The position numbers were made by a program, and so were the translations under genes. This document shows positions 17,270-24,340 of a DNA stretch of 64,000 bases, piece after piece. Each line of letters starts with the position of its first letter. Position 1 is the first letter of the stretch. The notes below the pieces were generated by a model, which did no database searches, was not told where the DNA came from, and saw only the letters and a program-made list of their open reading frames with translations. Origin of the DNA: Kineosporiaceae bacterium SCSIO 59966 (GTDB lineage Bacteria; Actinomycetota; Actinomycetes; Actinomycetales; SCSIO-59966); the NCBI GenBank assembly GCA_020881835.1, contig CP052876.1:434001-498000 (forward strand). Reading direction: 5' to 3'.

Positions 17270-18472
17270 TCACGGCGTCAGGGCCCCGTCGGCCAGCCCG
17301 GCGAGGACGCCGCGTGCCTCCGGCTCCGGGACGACGATGCTCGTGCCGGCGGCCGTCGTCCCCGGCCGGGACGGGACGACGGTGTTGGGTACCCGCGCCG
17401 GGTCTGCCGTCAGCACGGCTCCGGCAAGGGTGAGCACCTGCTCGGCGGTGAGGTCGGTGACGAGGTGCGGGTCGGCGGCCTCGATGAGCCCGGGCACCGC
17501 CAGCGGTCCGGCGGACTGGACGGCCGCGCCCGCGGCGAGCAGCACGGTGCCGCCGTTGAGCTGGCGGTCGATGTCCCCGCGGGGCTGGGTCATCCGGGTC
17601 CGTGCGTAGGCCAGGGCGTCCTCGCCGTCCAGGAGGAGCTCACCGGCGGGCAGGTCCAGCTTGGCGAACCGGTCCACCAGGGCACGGTCGAGGGTGAGCT
17701 CGACCCCGCCCAGCGCGTCGACGACGGCGACGAAGCCCTCGAAGCCGGTGACCACCTGCCCCTCGAGGTCCAGGCCGGTGAACGACTCCAGCGCCTGCAG
17801 CTGCGCGTCCGGGCCGCCACGCGCCAGCTCACTGTTGATCTTGCCCTCACCGCCGGTCGTCAGCGGCACCCACGTGTCGCGGGGGATGCCGAGCACACCC
17901 CCGGCTCCGGTCCCGTCCACCCCCACGACGTGCAGGCTGTCGGCGCGGGCCCGCGCCGGGTCCTGCCCGGGGCGGGCGTCGGAGCCGACGACGGCGAGAA
18001 GCCGGGGGACCGGGCCGACGGACGGCTCCGGGACGGCGAGGGAGGGCCACCAGCCGCCGACGACCCGCCAGCCGTCCCCGCCGTCCACGGCGAGCGTGAC
18101 GTCCTGGCGGTCGCTCGGCCCGGCGACGACCACGGCCACCCGTTCCTGCCGCCACGTCCCCGTCGCACCCTCGGCGCGCACCTCGTCGTCCGCCGGGGCG
18201 CGGTCGGCCAGTGCCTCGGCGGCGGTGGCGGACGCCGGCACCTGGGCGCCGGTGTAGAGGTCGGTGAGGACGGCGGTCAGGTCCTCCGGGACGCCGGTGA
18301 CCGTCACCGCCGCGTCCGCGGACGGCGCTGCTGACGTCACTGCTGACGTCGCCGCGGGCGGCGACGTGGCGCCGGAGGGGACGGGGGCGGACCCGTCGCC
18401 GGAGCACGCGCCGACCGCGAGCGCCACGGCGAGCAGGACGGCACCGGACCGGGCGCCGGCGGGAGCGAGCAC
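17270..18472 (-). CDS. LytR-CpsA-Psr (LCP) family lipoprotein
   Basis: 400 residues, GTG start at 18472 on the minus strand. The N-terminus is a lipoprotein signal (VLLAVALAVGAC, modified Cys at about 23) followed by a Ser/Pro/Thr-rich linker and an unrecognised domain of about 100 residues. The LCP catalytic domain lies at about 155-310: VVGSDARPG, RADSLHVVGVD, VLGIPRDTWV, KINSEL, FEGFVAVVDALGGVEL and LAYARTRMTQPRGDIDRQ. LCP enzymes transfer glycopolymers from lipid carriers to peptidoglycan. Most are anchored by a transmembrane helix, so a lipid anchor is a variation. It is divergent from nuoA, with a 37-base intergenic gap. Confidence 0.85.
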   Translation of the reverse strand: MLAPAGARSGAVLLAVALAVGACSGDGSAPVPSGATSPPAATSAVTSAAPSADAAVTVTGVPEDLTAVLTDLYTGAQVPASATAAEALADRAPADDEVRAEGATGTWRQERVAVVVAGPSDRQDVTLAVDGGDGWRVVGGWWPSLAVPEPSVGPVPRLLAVVGSDARPGQDPARARADSLHVVGVDGTGAGGVLGIPRDTWVPLTTGGEGKINSELARGGPDAQLQALESFTGLDLEGQVVTGFEGFVAVVDALGGVELTLDRALVDRFAKLDLPAGELLLDGEDALAYARTRMTQPRGDIDRQLNGGTVLLAAGAAVQSAGPLAVPGLIEAADPHLVTDLTAEQVLTLAGAVLTADPARVPNTVVPSRPGTTAAGTSIVVPEPEARGVLAGLADGALTP

Positions 18473-18497
18473 CCCCCGAGAGTACGGCCGGCCGCAC

Positions 18498-18503
18498 TAC
18501 AGT
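18498..18503 (+). promoter_or_regulatory. Possible -10 element (TACAGT) of a leaderless nuoA transcript
   Basis: TACAGT (18498-18503) matches TANNNT and ends 6 bases before the GTG at 18510. This is the classical arrangement for leaderless transcripts in Actinomycetota, and there is no Shine-Dalgarno sequence in between. A -35 box cannot be named with confidence. Confidence 0.45.
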
Positions 18504-18509
18504 CCTGGT

Positions 18510-18791
18510 GTGGTTGGTGAGGCGTCCGGAGCCGAGCCCTCCGTCGTCGTGGGCGCGGTGCTCGCCGCCGGAGTGCTGTTCGTCGTGGCCGGGATGGGCG
18601 CCAACCGGCTGCTGCGTCCCAGCGTGCCGACGCCGGCGAAGTCGACGACGTACGAGTGCGGCGTCGACCCGGTCGGCACCGGCCGGGCGCACACCCGGGT
18701 CCGCTACTACCTCTACGCGTACCTGTTCCTCGGCGTGCTGGCGGTCGGGCTGCTGCACGCGTGGCGGCGGGGGGTGCTGCGGTGGCAGTAG
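18510..18791 (+). CDS. nuoA: NADH-quinone oxidoreductase subunit A-like protein, short form
   Basis: 93 residues from GTG 18510. After an N-terminal helix ([20 protein letters not shown]) come the NuoA landmarks [13 protein letters not shown] and [20 protein letters not shown]. Full NuoA (about 115-140 residues) continues after this helix with an FDxE motif and a third membrane helix; here the protein stops after RRGVLRWQ. So it keeps the ECG loop and two helices only. It overlaps nuoB by 10 bases. It is the first gene of a reduced nuo-like operon. No frameshift is apparent, so the short form looks native. Confidence 0.8.
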   Translation: MVGEASGAEPSVVVGAVLAAGVLFVVAGMGANRLLRPSVPTPAKSTTYECGVDPVGTGRAHTRVRYYLYAYLFLGVLAVGLLHAWRRGVLRWQ

Positions 18792-19294
18792 ACCTGCCCA
18801 CTCCCGGCGTCGGGCCGCTGCAGCGGGTGACCGGGGACCCGGTGCGCGTCGTGCTGAACTGGGGACGCCGGTACAGCCTGTGGGTGTTCAACTTCGGACT
18901 CGCCTGCTGCGCCATCGAGTTCATCGCCGCGTCGATGGCCCGGCACGACTTCATCCGGCTCGGCGTGATCCCGTTCGCGCCCGGCCCACGCCAGGCCGAC
19001 CTCATGGTCGTCTCCGGCACGGTGACCGACAAGATGGCCCCCGCCATCAAGCGGCTGTACGAGCAGATGCCCGAGCCCAAGTACGTCATCTCGTTCGGGG
19101 CGTGCTCGAACTCCGGCGGACCGTACTGGGACTCGTACTGCGTGACGAAGGGCGTCGACCAGATCATCCCGGTCGACGTCTACGTACCCGGGTGTCCGCC
19201 GCGGCCCGAGGCGCTCCTGCAGGGCATCGTCGCCCTGCAGGACAAGATCGCCGACGAGCACCTCGGCGAGCGGTACACCGGTGGCACGCCGTGA
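18782..19294 (+). CDS. nuoB: NADH-quinone oxidoreductase subunit B-like iron-sulfur protein
   Basis: 170 residues from GTG 18782. NuoB carries the terminal [4Fe-4S] cluster N2. All four expected ligands are present: the tandem Cys42-Cys43 in [10 protein letters not shown], Cys108 in [12 protein letters not shown], and Cys138 in [33 protein letters not shown] and [20 protein letters not shown] are typical of the family. The usual partner NuoD, with which NuoB forms the quinone site, is not encoded in this cluster. The stop overlaps nuoC (GTGA). Confidence 0.93.
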   Translation: MAVDLPTPGVGPLQRVTGDPVRVVLNWGRRYSLWVFNFGLACCAIEFIAASMARHDFIRLGVIPFAPGPRQADLMVVSGTVTDKMAPAIKRLYEQMPEPKYVISFGACSNSGGPYWDSYCVTKGVDQIIPVDVYVPGCPPRPEALLQGIVALQDKIADEHLGERYTGGTP

Positions 19295-19932
19295 GCGACG
19301 TCCGCGACGCGCTCGCCGAGGTCGTCGGGGGACCGGTCGAGCAGGAGGACGCGACCGGCACCCCGTGCTACGTCGTCCCCCGCCAGGCGTGGGGTGCCGC
19401 CCTGCGGCACGCCCGGGACGCACTGGGCCACGACCTGTTCGACTGGCTGTCCGCGGTGGACGAGCCGGACGCCGACCCGCCGGCGGTCGACGTCGTCGTC
19501 CACCTCGTCGCCAGCGGCACGACGGGAGGTGGTGGGCTGCGGCGGATGCTGCTGCGGACCCGGCTGCCCGCCGACGACCTCGTGCTGGAGTCGGTGACCG
19601 GGCTGTGGGCCGGCGCGGCGTGGCACGAGCGGGAGACGTTCGAGATGTTCGGGGTGGAGTTCACCGGGTTCACCGACCCCTCCGGGCTGGGTCTGCGCCC
19701 CCTGCTGCTGCCCGACGGGTTCGAGGGCACGCCGCTGCGCAAGTCGTTCCAGCTCGCCGCGCGGGCGGCCCGGCCGTGGCCGGGCGCCAAGGAGCCCGGT
19801 GAGGGCGGGCAGGGGCACGCCGCCCCCAGCCGCCGCACGCTGCTGCCGCCGGGCGTGCCCGACCCGTCCTGGGGTCCCCTCCGGGAGGACGCCAGGCAGC
19901 CGGACGGCAACCCCGCGGACCCGACGCCGTGA
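19291..19932 (+). CDS. nuoC: NADH-quinone oxidoreductase subunit C-like protein
   Basis: 213 residues, GTG 19291. The NuoC/30-kDa signature is clear at about residues 105-150: [20 protein letters not shown], then [20 protein letters not shown]. The N-terminal domain reads [20 protein letters not shown]. The last about 60 residues are Pro/Gly-rich and low in conservation. There is no fusion to NuoD. It overlaps the next gene by 4 bases. Confidence 0.9.
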   Translation: MSDVRDALAEVVGGPVEQEDATGTPCYVVPRQAWGAALRHARDALGHDLFDWLSAVDEPDADPPAVDVVVHLVASGTTGGGGLRRMLLRTRLPADDLVLESVTGLWAGAAWHERETFEMFGVEFTGFTDPSGLGLRPLLLPDGFEGTPLRKSFQLAARAARPWPGAKEPGEGGQGHAAPSRRTLLPPGVPDPSWGPLREDARQPDGNPADPTP

Positions 19933-20300
19933 TCGGGCAGATCGCGCTGCGGACGGTGTCCGTGCTCGCCGCCTTCCTCGTCCTGCCGCGGGTGGCCGGC
20001 CAGCTCGAGCACAAGGTGATGGCGCACATGCGGCGCCGGCTCGGCCCGATGTACGCCGGCGGGTTCCACGAGCTGCCGCTGGTGCTCGCCGCGACGAGCG
20101 TGGCGATGGCCGCCGGCACCCTGCGGCTCAGCGGGATCGTCGAGGCGTGGAGCCCGTGGTGGCTGCTGTGGCAGGCGCCGGCCGCGGTGGTCTTCGCCGT
20201 CGCCGCCGTTGCCGAGCTGCAGCGCCTCGCGTGGGGAGTGCTCGTGCCCGTCGCGCTCGGCCAGCTCGCCCTCACTGGCGTCCTGGTGGTGGCCCTGTGA
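19929..20300 (+). CDS. Truncated NuoH-like membrane protein
   Basis: 123 residues, GTG 19929 overlapping the nuoC stop. The N-terminal helix is followed by [20 protein letters not shown] and GGFHEL, which resembles the ERKV-x-A-x-x-Q-x-R-x-GP motif between helices 1 and 2 of NuoH. Three further hydrophobic stretches follow (about 45-62, 74-92, 98-122). A normal NuoH has about 320-440 residues and eight helices, so most of the quinone-facing core is absent. The reading frame is intact and coupled on both sides, arguing against random decay. Assignment to NuoH rests on one motif and the operon order. Confidence 0.65.
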   Translation: MIGQIALRTVSVLAAFLVLPRVAGQLEHKVMAHMRRRLGPMYAGGFHELPLVLAATSVAMAAGTLRLSGIVEAWSPWWLLWQAPAAVVFAVAAVAELQRLAWGVLVPVALGQLALTGVLVVAL

Positions 20301-20962
20301 CCGACCGCCCTGCCACCGATCCCCCTGCCACCGACCGCCCTGCCACCGATCCCCCTGCCACCGATCTCTGGAGGGATTCCGGGGTCAAGCCGGCCTCCGA
20401 GACCCCGGAAAGCCTCCAGAGATCGCCGGGGCGGGGGCCGTTGCGGGGGCTGGCGCGGGGACTGGCGGTGACGCTGCGCACCCTCACCCAGCGGACGTCG
20501 ACGGCCGAGTACCCGGACGTGCTGCCGGACCTGCCGCCGCGTTCGCGCGGGGTGATCGCCCTGCTCGAGGAGAACTGCACCGTCTGCATGCTGTGCGCCC
20601 GGGAGTGCCCGGACTGGTGCATCTACATCGACTCGCACAAGGAGTCCGTCCAGGTCGAGGGGGCGGCGCGGGCCCGGCAGCGCAACGTCCTGGACCGGTT
20701 CGCCATCGACTTCTCGCTGTGCATGTACTGCGGCATCTGCGTCGAGGTCTGCCCGTTCGACGCGCTGTTCTGGAGCCCGCACTTCGAGTACAGCGAGTAC
20801 GACATCGCCGACCTCACCCACGAGCGGGAGCGGCTGCGCGAGTGGATGTGGACCGTGCCGCCCCCGCCCGCACCCGACCCCGGCGCCCCGCCGGCCAAGG
20901 AGGTCGAGCAGGCGTCCCGGCCCGCCCGGCCCGGACGCCGCCCGCCGGCGGGGCACGCGTGA
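20297..20962 (+). CDS. nuoI: NuoI-like ferredoxin subunit (two [4Fe-4S] motifs) with repeat-expanded N-terminus
   Basis: 221 residues from GTG 20297, overlapping the previous stop (GTGA). Two ferredoxin motifs are present: [16 protein letters not shown] (about 95-110) and [16 protein letters not shown] (about 142-157), matching the eight-Cys pattern of NuoI clusters N6a and N6b, followed by [18 protein letters not shown] typical of actinobacterial NuoI. The N-terminus is unusual. Residues about 2-22 are [10 protein letters not shown] repeats from a 30-base DNA duplication, and residues about 23-43 are coded by a 62-base palindrome. The Pro-rich C-tail is also variable. Confidence 0.9.
   Translation: MTDRPATDPPATDRPATDPPATDLWRDSGVKPASETPESLQRSPGRGPLRGLARGLAVTLRTLTQRTSTAEYPDVLPDLPPRSRGVIALLEENCTVCMLCARECPDWCIYIDSHKESVQVEGAARARQRNVLDRFAIDFSLCMYCGICVEVCPFDALFWSPHFEYSEYDIADLTHERERLREWMWTVPPPPAPDPGAPPAKEVEQASRPARPGRRPPAGHA
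20301..20360 (+). repeat. 30-bp perfect tandem duplication in the start of nuoI
   Basis: Bases 20301-20330 and 20331-20360 are identical. Each 30-base copy is itself two near-identical 15-base units (CCTGCCACCGAT core). The repeat is in frame and gives [10 protein letters not shown] twice in the NuoI N-terminus; a further partial unit continues to 20365. Confidence 0.95.
20363..20424. repeat. 62-bp imperfect palindrome inside nuoI
   Basis: Two 24-base arms (20363-20386 and 20401-20424) are inverted copies with 22 of 24 positions paired. They flank a 14-base loop. The outer arm begins GATCTCTGGAGG and the complementary arm ends CCTCCAGAGATC. The element is read through in frame as part of the poorly conserved N-terminal extension of NuoI, directly after the 30-base duplication. 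It would fold into a strong hairpin in mRNA or single-stranded DNA. It resembles a small palindromic element inserted in a coding region. Confidence 0.85.
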
Positions 20963-21111
20963 CTGGCCTGGACGTCGCGCTCGCCGCGCTGTGGCCGGTC
21001 GTCGCCTTCGGCGGCCTGGCCGGGGTCTACCTGGCCGCGTTCGCGGTCGTCGTGCTCCTGCCGGTGCTGCCCGGGCTCGTCGCCGCGCCCTTCACCGGCC
21101 CGCTGGGCTGA
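20959..21111 (+). CDS. Small membrane protein of unknown function at the end of the nuo-like operon
   Basis: 50 residues, GTG 20959 overlapping the nuoI stop by 4 bases (GTGA). It is almost wholly hydrophobic ([39 protein letters not shown]) and would make one long or two short membrane helices. I do not recognise it. Coupling to nuoI suggests it belongs to the same complex. It could be a remnant or replacement of a small membrane subunit such as NuoK or NuoJ, but the sequence does not show that. Confidence 0.55.
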   Translation: MTGLDVALAALWPVVAFGGLAGVYLAAFAVVVLLPVLPGLVAAPFTGPLG

Positions 21112-21217
21112 CCTGCCGCGCGCCGGGCCGCCCCGGGAACGGCGCCGTGCCACAGTGCGTTGGAGCAGGCGACAGAGACGGGGTACGTCCCCACGCACGA
21201 GGAGGTTGCAACCGTCG

Positions 21218-22090
21218 ATGGTCGGTCACCGGCACTTCAACGGGCTGAAGACGGCGATGCTCTTCGGCCTGCTCGGGGCGGTCGTGCTGGGCGCGAGCTG
21301 GCTGCTGTTCGGCGGGGACTCCTCCGCCCTCACGATCGGGCTGGTCCTGGCCCTGGCCATGAACGGCATCGCGTACTGGAAGAGCGACAGCATCGCGTTG
21401 CGAGCGATGCGGGCCCGCCCGGTGAGCGAGGCCGAGCAGCCGGAGCTGTACGCGATGGTCCGCGAGCTGGCCACCGCCGCCCGCCAGCCGATGCCGCGCC
21501 TGTACGTCTCGCCGACGATGGCGCCGAACGCGTTCGCCACCGGCCGCAACCCGGCCAACGCCGCGGTCTGCGTGACCGAGGGCATCCTGCAGATCCTCGA
21601 CCGGCGCGAGCTGCGCGGCGTCCTGGGTCACGAGCTCATGCACGTCTATAACCGGGACATCCTCACCTCCTCGGTCGCCGCCGCGATGTCCAGCGTCATC
21701 ACCTACCTGGCCTACATCGCGATGTTCTTCGGCGGCGGGGACCGGGAGCGCGGTGGCGGCAACCCGGTCTCGGCGATGCTCATGCTCATCCTCGGGCCCA
21801 TCGCCGCCGGCCTGGTCCAGATGGCCATCAGCCGGACCAGGGAGTACGACGCCGACGAGGACGGCGCGCGCCTCACCGGTGACCCGCTCGCGCTGGCGTC
21901 GGCCCTGCGCAAGCTGGAGGCCGGCACCCGGCAGCTGCCGCTGCCGCCGGAGCGGGACCTCGTCAGCTCCAGCCACCTCATGATCGCCAACCCGTTCCGG
22001 GGGGGCGGGGTGTCGCAGCTGTTCTCCACCCACCCGCCGATGGCCGAGCGGATCGCCCGGCTCGAGGCGATGGCGGGCTACCCGCGGTGA
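21218..22090 (+). CDS. htpX: Membrane zinc metalloprotease HtpX
   Basis: 290 residues from ATG 21218 (GGAGG at 21201-21205). HtpX degrades misfolded membrane proteins. Two N-terminal helices (about 10-48) are followed by the zinc site HELMH at residues 138-142 ([13 protein letters not shown]) and the third ligand in [12 protein letters not shown] near 209. Two more helices lie between ([29 protein letters not shown]). The C-terminus [19 protein letters not shown] is typical. An upstream in-frame ATG would add 21 Arg-rich residues and is not favoured. It overlaps the next gene by 4 bases. Confidence 0.95.
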   Translation: MVGHRHFNGLKTAMLFGLLGAVVLGASWLLFGGDSSALTIGLVLALAMNGIAYWKSDSIALRAMRARPVSEAEQPELYAMVRELATAARQPMPRLYVSPTMAPNAFATGRNPANAAVCVTEGILQILDRRELRGVLGHELMHVYNRDILTSSVAAAMSSVITYLAYIAMFFGGGDRERGGGNPVSAMLMLILGPIAAGLVQMAISRTREYDADEDGARLTGDPLALASALRKLEAGTRQLPLPPERDLVSSSHLMIANPFRGGGVSQLFSTHPPMAERIARLEAMAGYPR

Positions 22091-22512
22091 GCCCGACCGG
22101 CCCGCTCGCCGTCGTCCTCAACGTCGTCTGGCTCGTCGTCACCGGCTTCTGGATGGCCGTCGGCTACGCCGTCGCGGGGCTGGTGGCGTTCCTGCTCGTG
22201 GTGACGATCCCGTTCGGCGTGGCGGCGTTCCGCACCGCCGGCTACGTGCTGTGGCCGTTCGGACGCCGCCTCGTCAGCCGCCCGGACGCCGGGCTGGGCG
22301 CCGGGATCGGCAACGTCCTGTGGCTCGTCCTGTTCGGCTGGTGGCTCGCCCTCGGGCACGTCGTCTCCGCGGTCGCGTTCTTCGTGTCCGTCATTGGGAT
22401 CCCGCTGGGCATCGCCAGCCTCAAGCTCGTGCCGATCTCGCTGCTGCCGCTGGGCCGCGAGGTCGTCCCCGCCGACCGGCCGCTCACGGCGACGACGCTG
22501 GTACGGACCTGA
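22087..22512 (+). CDS. yccF: YccF domain inner-membrane protein
   Basis: 141 residues, GTG 22087 overlapping the htpX stop. It contains two repeats of the YccF pattern: [20 protein letters not shown] and, later, [20 protein letters not shown]. Each is followed by a Gly/Pro loop ([35 protein letters not shown]) and ends in a short cytoplasmic GREVV tail. The family is widespread and its function is unknown. The stop codon is inside a 20-base duplicated segment. Confidence 0.9.
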   Translation: MSPTGPLAVVLNVVWLVVTGFWMAVGYAVAGLVAFLLVVTIPFGVAAFRTAGYVLWPFGRRLVSRPDAGLGAGIGNVLWLVLFGWWLALGHVVSAVAFFVSVIGIPLGIASLKLVPISLLPLGREVVPADRPLTATTLVRT

Positions 22513-22540
22513 GGGTCAGCCTGGTACGGACCTGAGGGTC
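22498..22540 (+). repeat. 20-bp direct duplication spanning the yccF stop codon (period 23)
   Basis: CTGGTACGGACCTGAGGGTC occurs at 22498-22517 and again at 22521-22540, separated by AGC. The first copy contains the yccF stop TGA (22510-22512). The second copy lies in the gap before the convergent yajQ gene. Confidence 0.93.
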
Positions 22541-22565
22541 ACCGTGGCCGGGTCGGCGCCCTCAG
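22532..22565. terminator. Possible bidirectional terminator between yccF and yajQ
   Basis: CTGAGGGT (22532-22539) pairs with GCCCTCAG (22558-22565) across an 18-base GC-rich loop. It lies between the ends of two convergent genes and overlaps the yajQ stop codon. No T-tract is present, so efficiency is uncertain. Confidence 0.35.
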
Positions 22566-23053
22566 CGGTAGTTGACGAACTGCAGGGCGACGTCGAGGTC
22601 GGCCTCCTTGAGCAGGGCGATCACCTGCTGCAGGTCGTCCCGGCTCTTGCTGGAGACCCGCACCTCGTCGCCGGTGACCTGGGTCTTGACCCCCTTGGGG
22701 CCCTCGTCCCGGACGAGTTTGGTGATCTTCTTGGCGACCTCCTGGGACAAGCCTTCCTTGAGCGGGGCGTCGATCCGGTACTCCTTGCCGGACGCGCGCG
22801 GCTCCCCGGCGTCGAGGGCCTTGAGCGAGACCCCGCGCTTGATCAGCTTGGTCTGCAGCACGTCGAGGACGGCCTTGACCCGCTCCTCGCTGTTGGCGCT
22901 CATCCGGATCACCTCGCCGCTCCAGGCGACCGACGCGTCGGTGCCCTTGAAGTCGTACCGCTGGGAGATCTCCTTGGCGGCCTGGTTGACGGCGTTGTCG
23001 ACCTCCTGCCGGTCGACCTTGCTGACGACGTCGAACGACGACTCGTTGGGCAC
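22562..23053 (-). CDS. yajQ: YajQ family nucleic-acid/cyclic-di-GMP-binding protein
   Basis: 163 residues, GTG start at 23053 on the minus strand with GAGGAGG upstream. Family landmarks are [39 protein letters not shown] and [20 protein letters not shown], ending [18 protein letters not shown]. YajQ proteins have two ferredoxin-like folds and have been reported to bind RNA or cyclic-di-GMP. It stands alone, convergent with yccF and divergent from the tRNA-Tyr promoter. Confidence 0.95.
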   Translation of the reverse strand: MPNESSFDVVSKVDRQEVDNAVNQAAKEISQRYDFKGTDASVAWSGEVIRMSANSEERVKAVLDVLQTKLIKRGVSLKALDAGEPRASGKEYRIDAPLKEGLSQEVAKKITKLVRDEGPKGVKTQVTGDEVRVSSKSRDDLQQVIALLKEADLDVALQFVNYR

Positions 23054-23088
23054 GGATCCTCCTCGCACTGGGGGGCTGGGCCGCTCCG

Positions 23089-23118
23089 TTCGGCGGCACC
23101 TCGTCGGCTTGCTATCCT
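23089..23118 (+). promoter_or_regulatory. Promoter for tRNA-Tyr
   Basis: TTCGGC (23089-23094) and TATCCT (23113-23118) are separated by 18 bases and lie about 37 bases before the mature tRNA-Tyr 5' end. This fits the actinobacterial TTGNNN-N18-TANNNT pattern. Confidence 0.6.
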
Positions 23119-23154
23119 TCCAGCCGCCGCAGACCGGTGCTGCGGCGCACCCGC

Positions 23155-23236
23155 GGCAGGTTGCCCGAGCGGCCAAAGGGAGCTGACTGTAAATCAGCCG
23201 GCACAGCCTTCGCAGGTTCGAATCCTGCACCTGCCA
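23155..23236 (+). tRNA. tRNA-Tyr (anticodon GTA)
   Basis: The acceptor arms GGCAGGT (23155-23161) and ACCTGCC (23229-23235) pair perfectly. The anticodon loop CTGTAAA gives anticodon GTA. The T-arm GCAGG-TTCGAAT-CCTGC is canonical, and there is a long variable arm as expected for bacterial tRNA-Tyr. CCA is not encoded (ACC follows). Confidence 0.95.
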
Positions 23237-23321
23237 CCGCGGCCAGGGGCGTCCCCGAGGGGGCGCCCCTGCGTCGTCCCGGGGCGCCGTCCGGGACGGC
23301 CGGGACGTCGGCGGGGCCGAT

Positions 23322-23351
23322 TTCCCGTCGCCGCGGACCGGCGTGTAGCCT
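23322..23351 (+). promoter_or_regulatory. Promoter for tRNA-Thr/tRNA-Met
   Basis: TTCCCG (23322-23327) and TAGCCT (23346-23351) are 18 bases apart and end 11 bases before the 5' end of the tRNA-Thr gene. The tRNA-Met gene follows 36 bases after tRNA-Thr and may be cotranscribed. Confidence 0.5.
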
Positions 23352-23362
23352 CTGCGACTGCC

Positions 23363-23435
23363 GCCCCAATAGCTCAGTCGGCAGAGCGTCTCCATGGTAA
23401 GGAGAAGGTCTAGGGTTCGATTCCCTATTGGGGCT
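23363..23435 (+). tRNA. tRNA-Thr (anticodon GGT)
   Basis: Acceptor GCCCCAA (23363-23369) pairs with TTGGGGC (23428-23434), discriminator T. The anticodon stem TCTCC/GGAGA encloses ATGGTAA, giving anticodon GGT. D-arm (GCTCAGTCGGCAGAGC) and T-arm (TAGGGTTCGATTCCCTA) are canonical. CCA is not encoded. Confidence 0.95.
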
Positions 23436-23471
23436 CTGCGGTGCCCTCGTCCTGCGGGGCGGGGCACGCCC

Positions 23472-23548
23472 GGCGGGGTAGCTCAGGTGGTTAGAGCAAT
23501 CGGCTCATAATCGATGTGTCGCGGGTTCGACTCCCGCCCCCGCTACCA
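23472..23548 (+). tRNA. tRNA-Met (anticodon CAT, elongator type)
   Basis: GGCGGGG (23472-23478) pairs with CCCCGCT (first pair a G.U wobble), then discriminator A and an encoded CCA (23546-23548). The anticodon loop CTCATAA gives CAT. The first pair is G-U, not the C-A mismatch of initiator tRNA, and the anticodon stem lacks the three G-C pairs of the initiator. An Ile2 (modified CAT) identity is possible but less likely. Confidence 0.9.
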
Positions 23549-23588
23549 CGGGCCGAGGGGCCCGCTGCCCGGCTCGAGGGCTGCCTGA

Positions 23589-23619
23589 TTCGACCCGGGC
23601 CCTGGGCAGCACGTATCCT
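23589..23619 (+). promoter_or_regulatory. Promoter for the rpmG-MaoC operon
   Basis: TTCGAC (23589-23594) and TATCCT (23614-23619) are 19 bases apart. A start near 23626 would leave a leader of about 57 bases before the rpmG GTG, which has a GAGAGAAGG ribosome site. Confidence 0.55.
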
Positions 23620-23682
23620 CGGCCTGCTCGGCTGTGCCCGCCCGCGCAGCCCCTCCGACCCCGCGAGAGAAGGCACCGTCCC

Positions 23683-23853
23683 GTGGCCAGCAAGACTGCC
23701 GACGTCCGTCCGAAGATCACCATGGCGTGCGTGGAGTGCAAGGAGCGGAACTACATCACCAGGAAGAACCGGCGGAACGACCCCGACCGGCTGGAGATGC
23801 AGAAGTTCTGCCCGCGCTGCGGCAAGCACACCGCCCACCGCGAGACCCGCTGA
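23683..23853 (+). CDS. rpmG: 50S ribosomal protein L33 (zinc-binding type)
   Basis: 56 residues, GTG 23683. The sequence contains two zinc knuckle pairs, [11 protein letters not shown] and [15 protein letters not shown], with [14 protein letters not shown] between them. This is the four-Cys (C+) form of L33. Many actinobacteria also hold a Cys-free paralogue under zinc control elsewhere; none is seen here. Being first in an operon with the MaoC-like pair is the usual actinobacterial arrangement. Confidence 0.96.
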   Translation: MASKTADVRPKITMACVECKERNYITRKNRRNDPDRLEMQKFCPRCGKHTAHRETR

Positions 23854-23890
23854 CACGGCGGGTCCAGCAGGACCCGCCGCAGGAGGAGCG

Positions 23891-24340
23891 ATGGGCGTCG
23901 ACACCTCGTTCGTCGGGCGTCAGTACCCACCCGAGGAGGTCTACGAGGTGGGTCGCGAGGCGCTGCGGGCCTTCGCCGAGGCCGTGGGCGCCGCCCACCC
24001 GGCCCACACCGACCCGGACGCCGCCCGGGCCCTCGGGTACCGCGACGTCATCGCCCCGCCCACGTTCGCCGTCGTCGTCGCCCAGCGCAGCGACGCCCGT
24101 CTCGTACGGGACCCCGCCGCCGGCATCGACTTCTCCCGCGTCGTGCACGGCGAGCAGCACTTCACCCACCACCGGCCGATCACTGCCGGGGACCGGCTCG
24201 TCGCCACCCTGCACGTCGACGCCGTCCGGGAGGCCGGTGGCCACGCCATGGTCACCACCCGCAACGAGATCGCCACCGAGGACGGTGAGCCGGTGTGCAC
24301 CGCGGTGTCCGTGCTCGTCGTCCGGGGGCAGCAGTCGTGA
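23891..24340 (+). CDS. MaoC-like dehydratase, HadA-type subunit
   Basis: 149 residues, ATG 23891 right after AGGAGGAGCG. The N-terminal hot-dog half has VGREALRAFAEAVGAAHPAH and RDVIAPPTFAVVV, followed by VHGEQHFTHHRPITAGDRLV. It is the pattern of HadA, the substrate-binding partner in the (3R)-hydroxyacyl-ACP dehydratase of actinobacterial fatty-acid elongation. It is coupled to the next gene by a 4-base overlap. The acyl substrate here is not evident. Confidence 0.85.
   Translation: MGVDTSFVGRQYPPEEVYEVGREALRAFAEAVGAAHPAHTDPDAARALGYRDVIAPPTFAVVVAQRSDARLVRDPAAGIDFSRVVHGEQHFTHHRPITAGDRLVATLHVDAVREAGGHAMVTTRNEIATEDGEPVCTAVSVLVVRGQQS

Noticed and set aside
18510-21111. nuo-like cluster as a degraded pseudogene remnant
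   Set aside because: All six frames are open, overlap in a coupled manner, and keep the iron-sulfur ligands; no internal stops or frameshifts are seen. A reduced but functional operon fits better.
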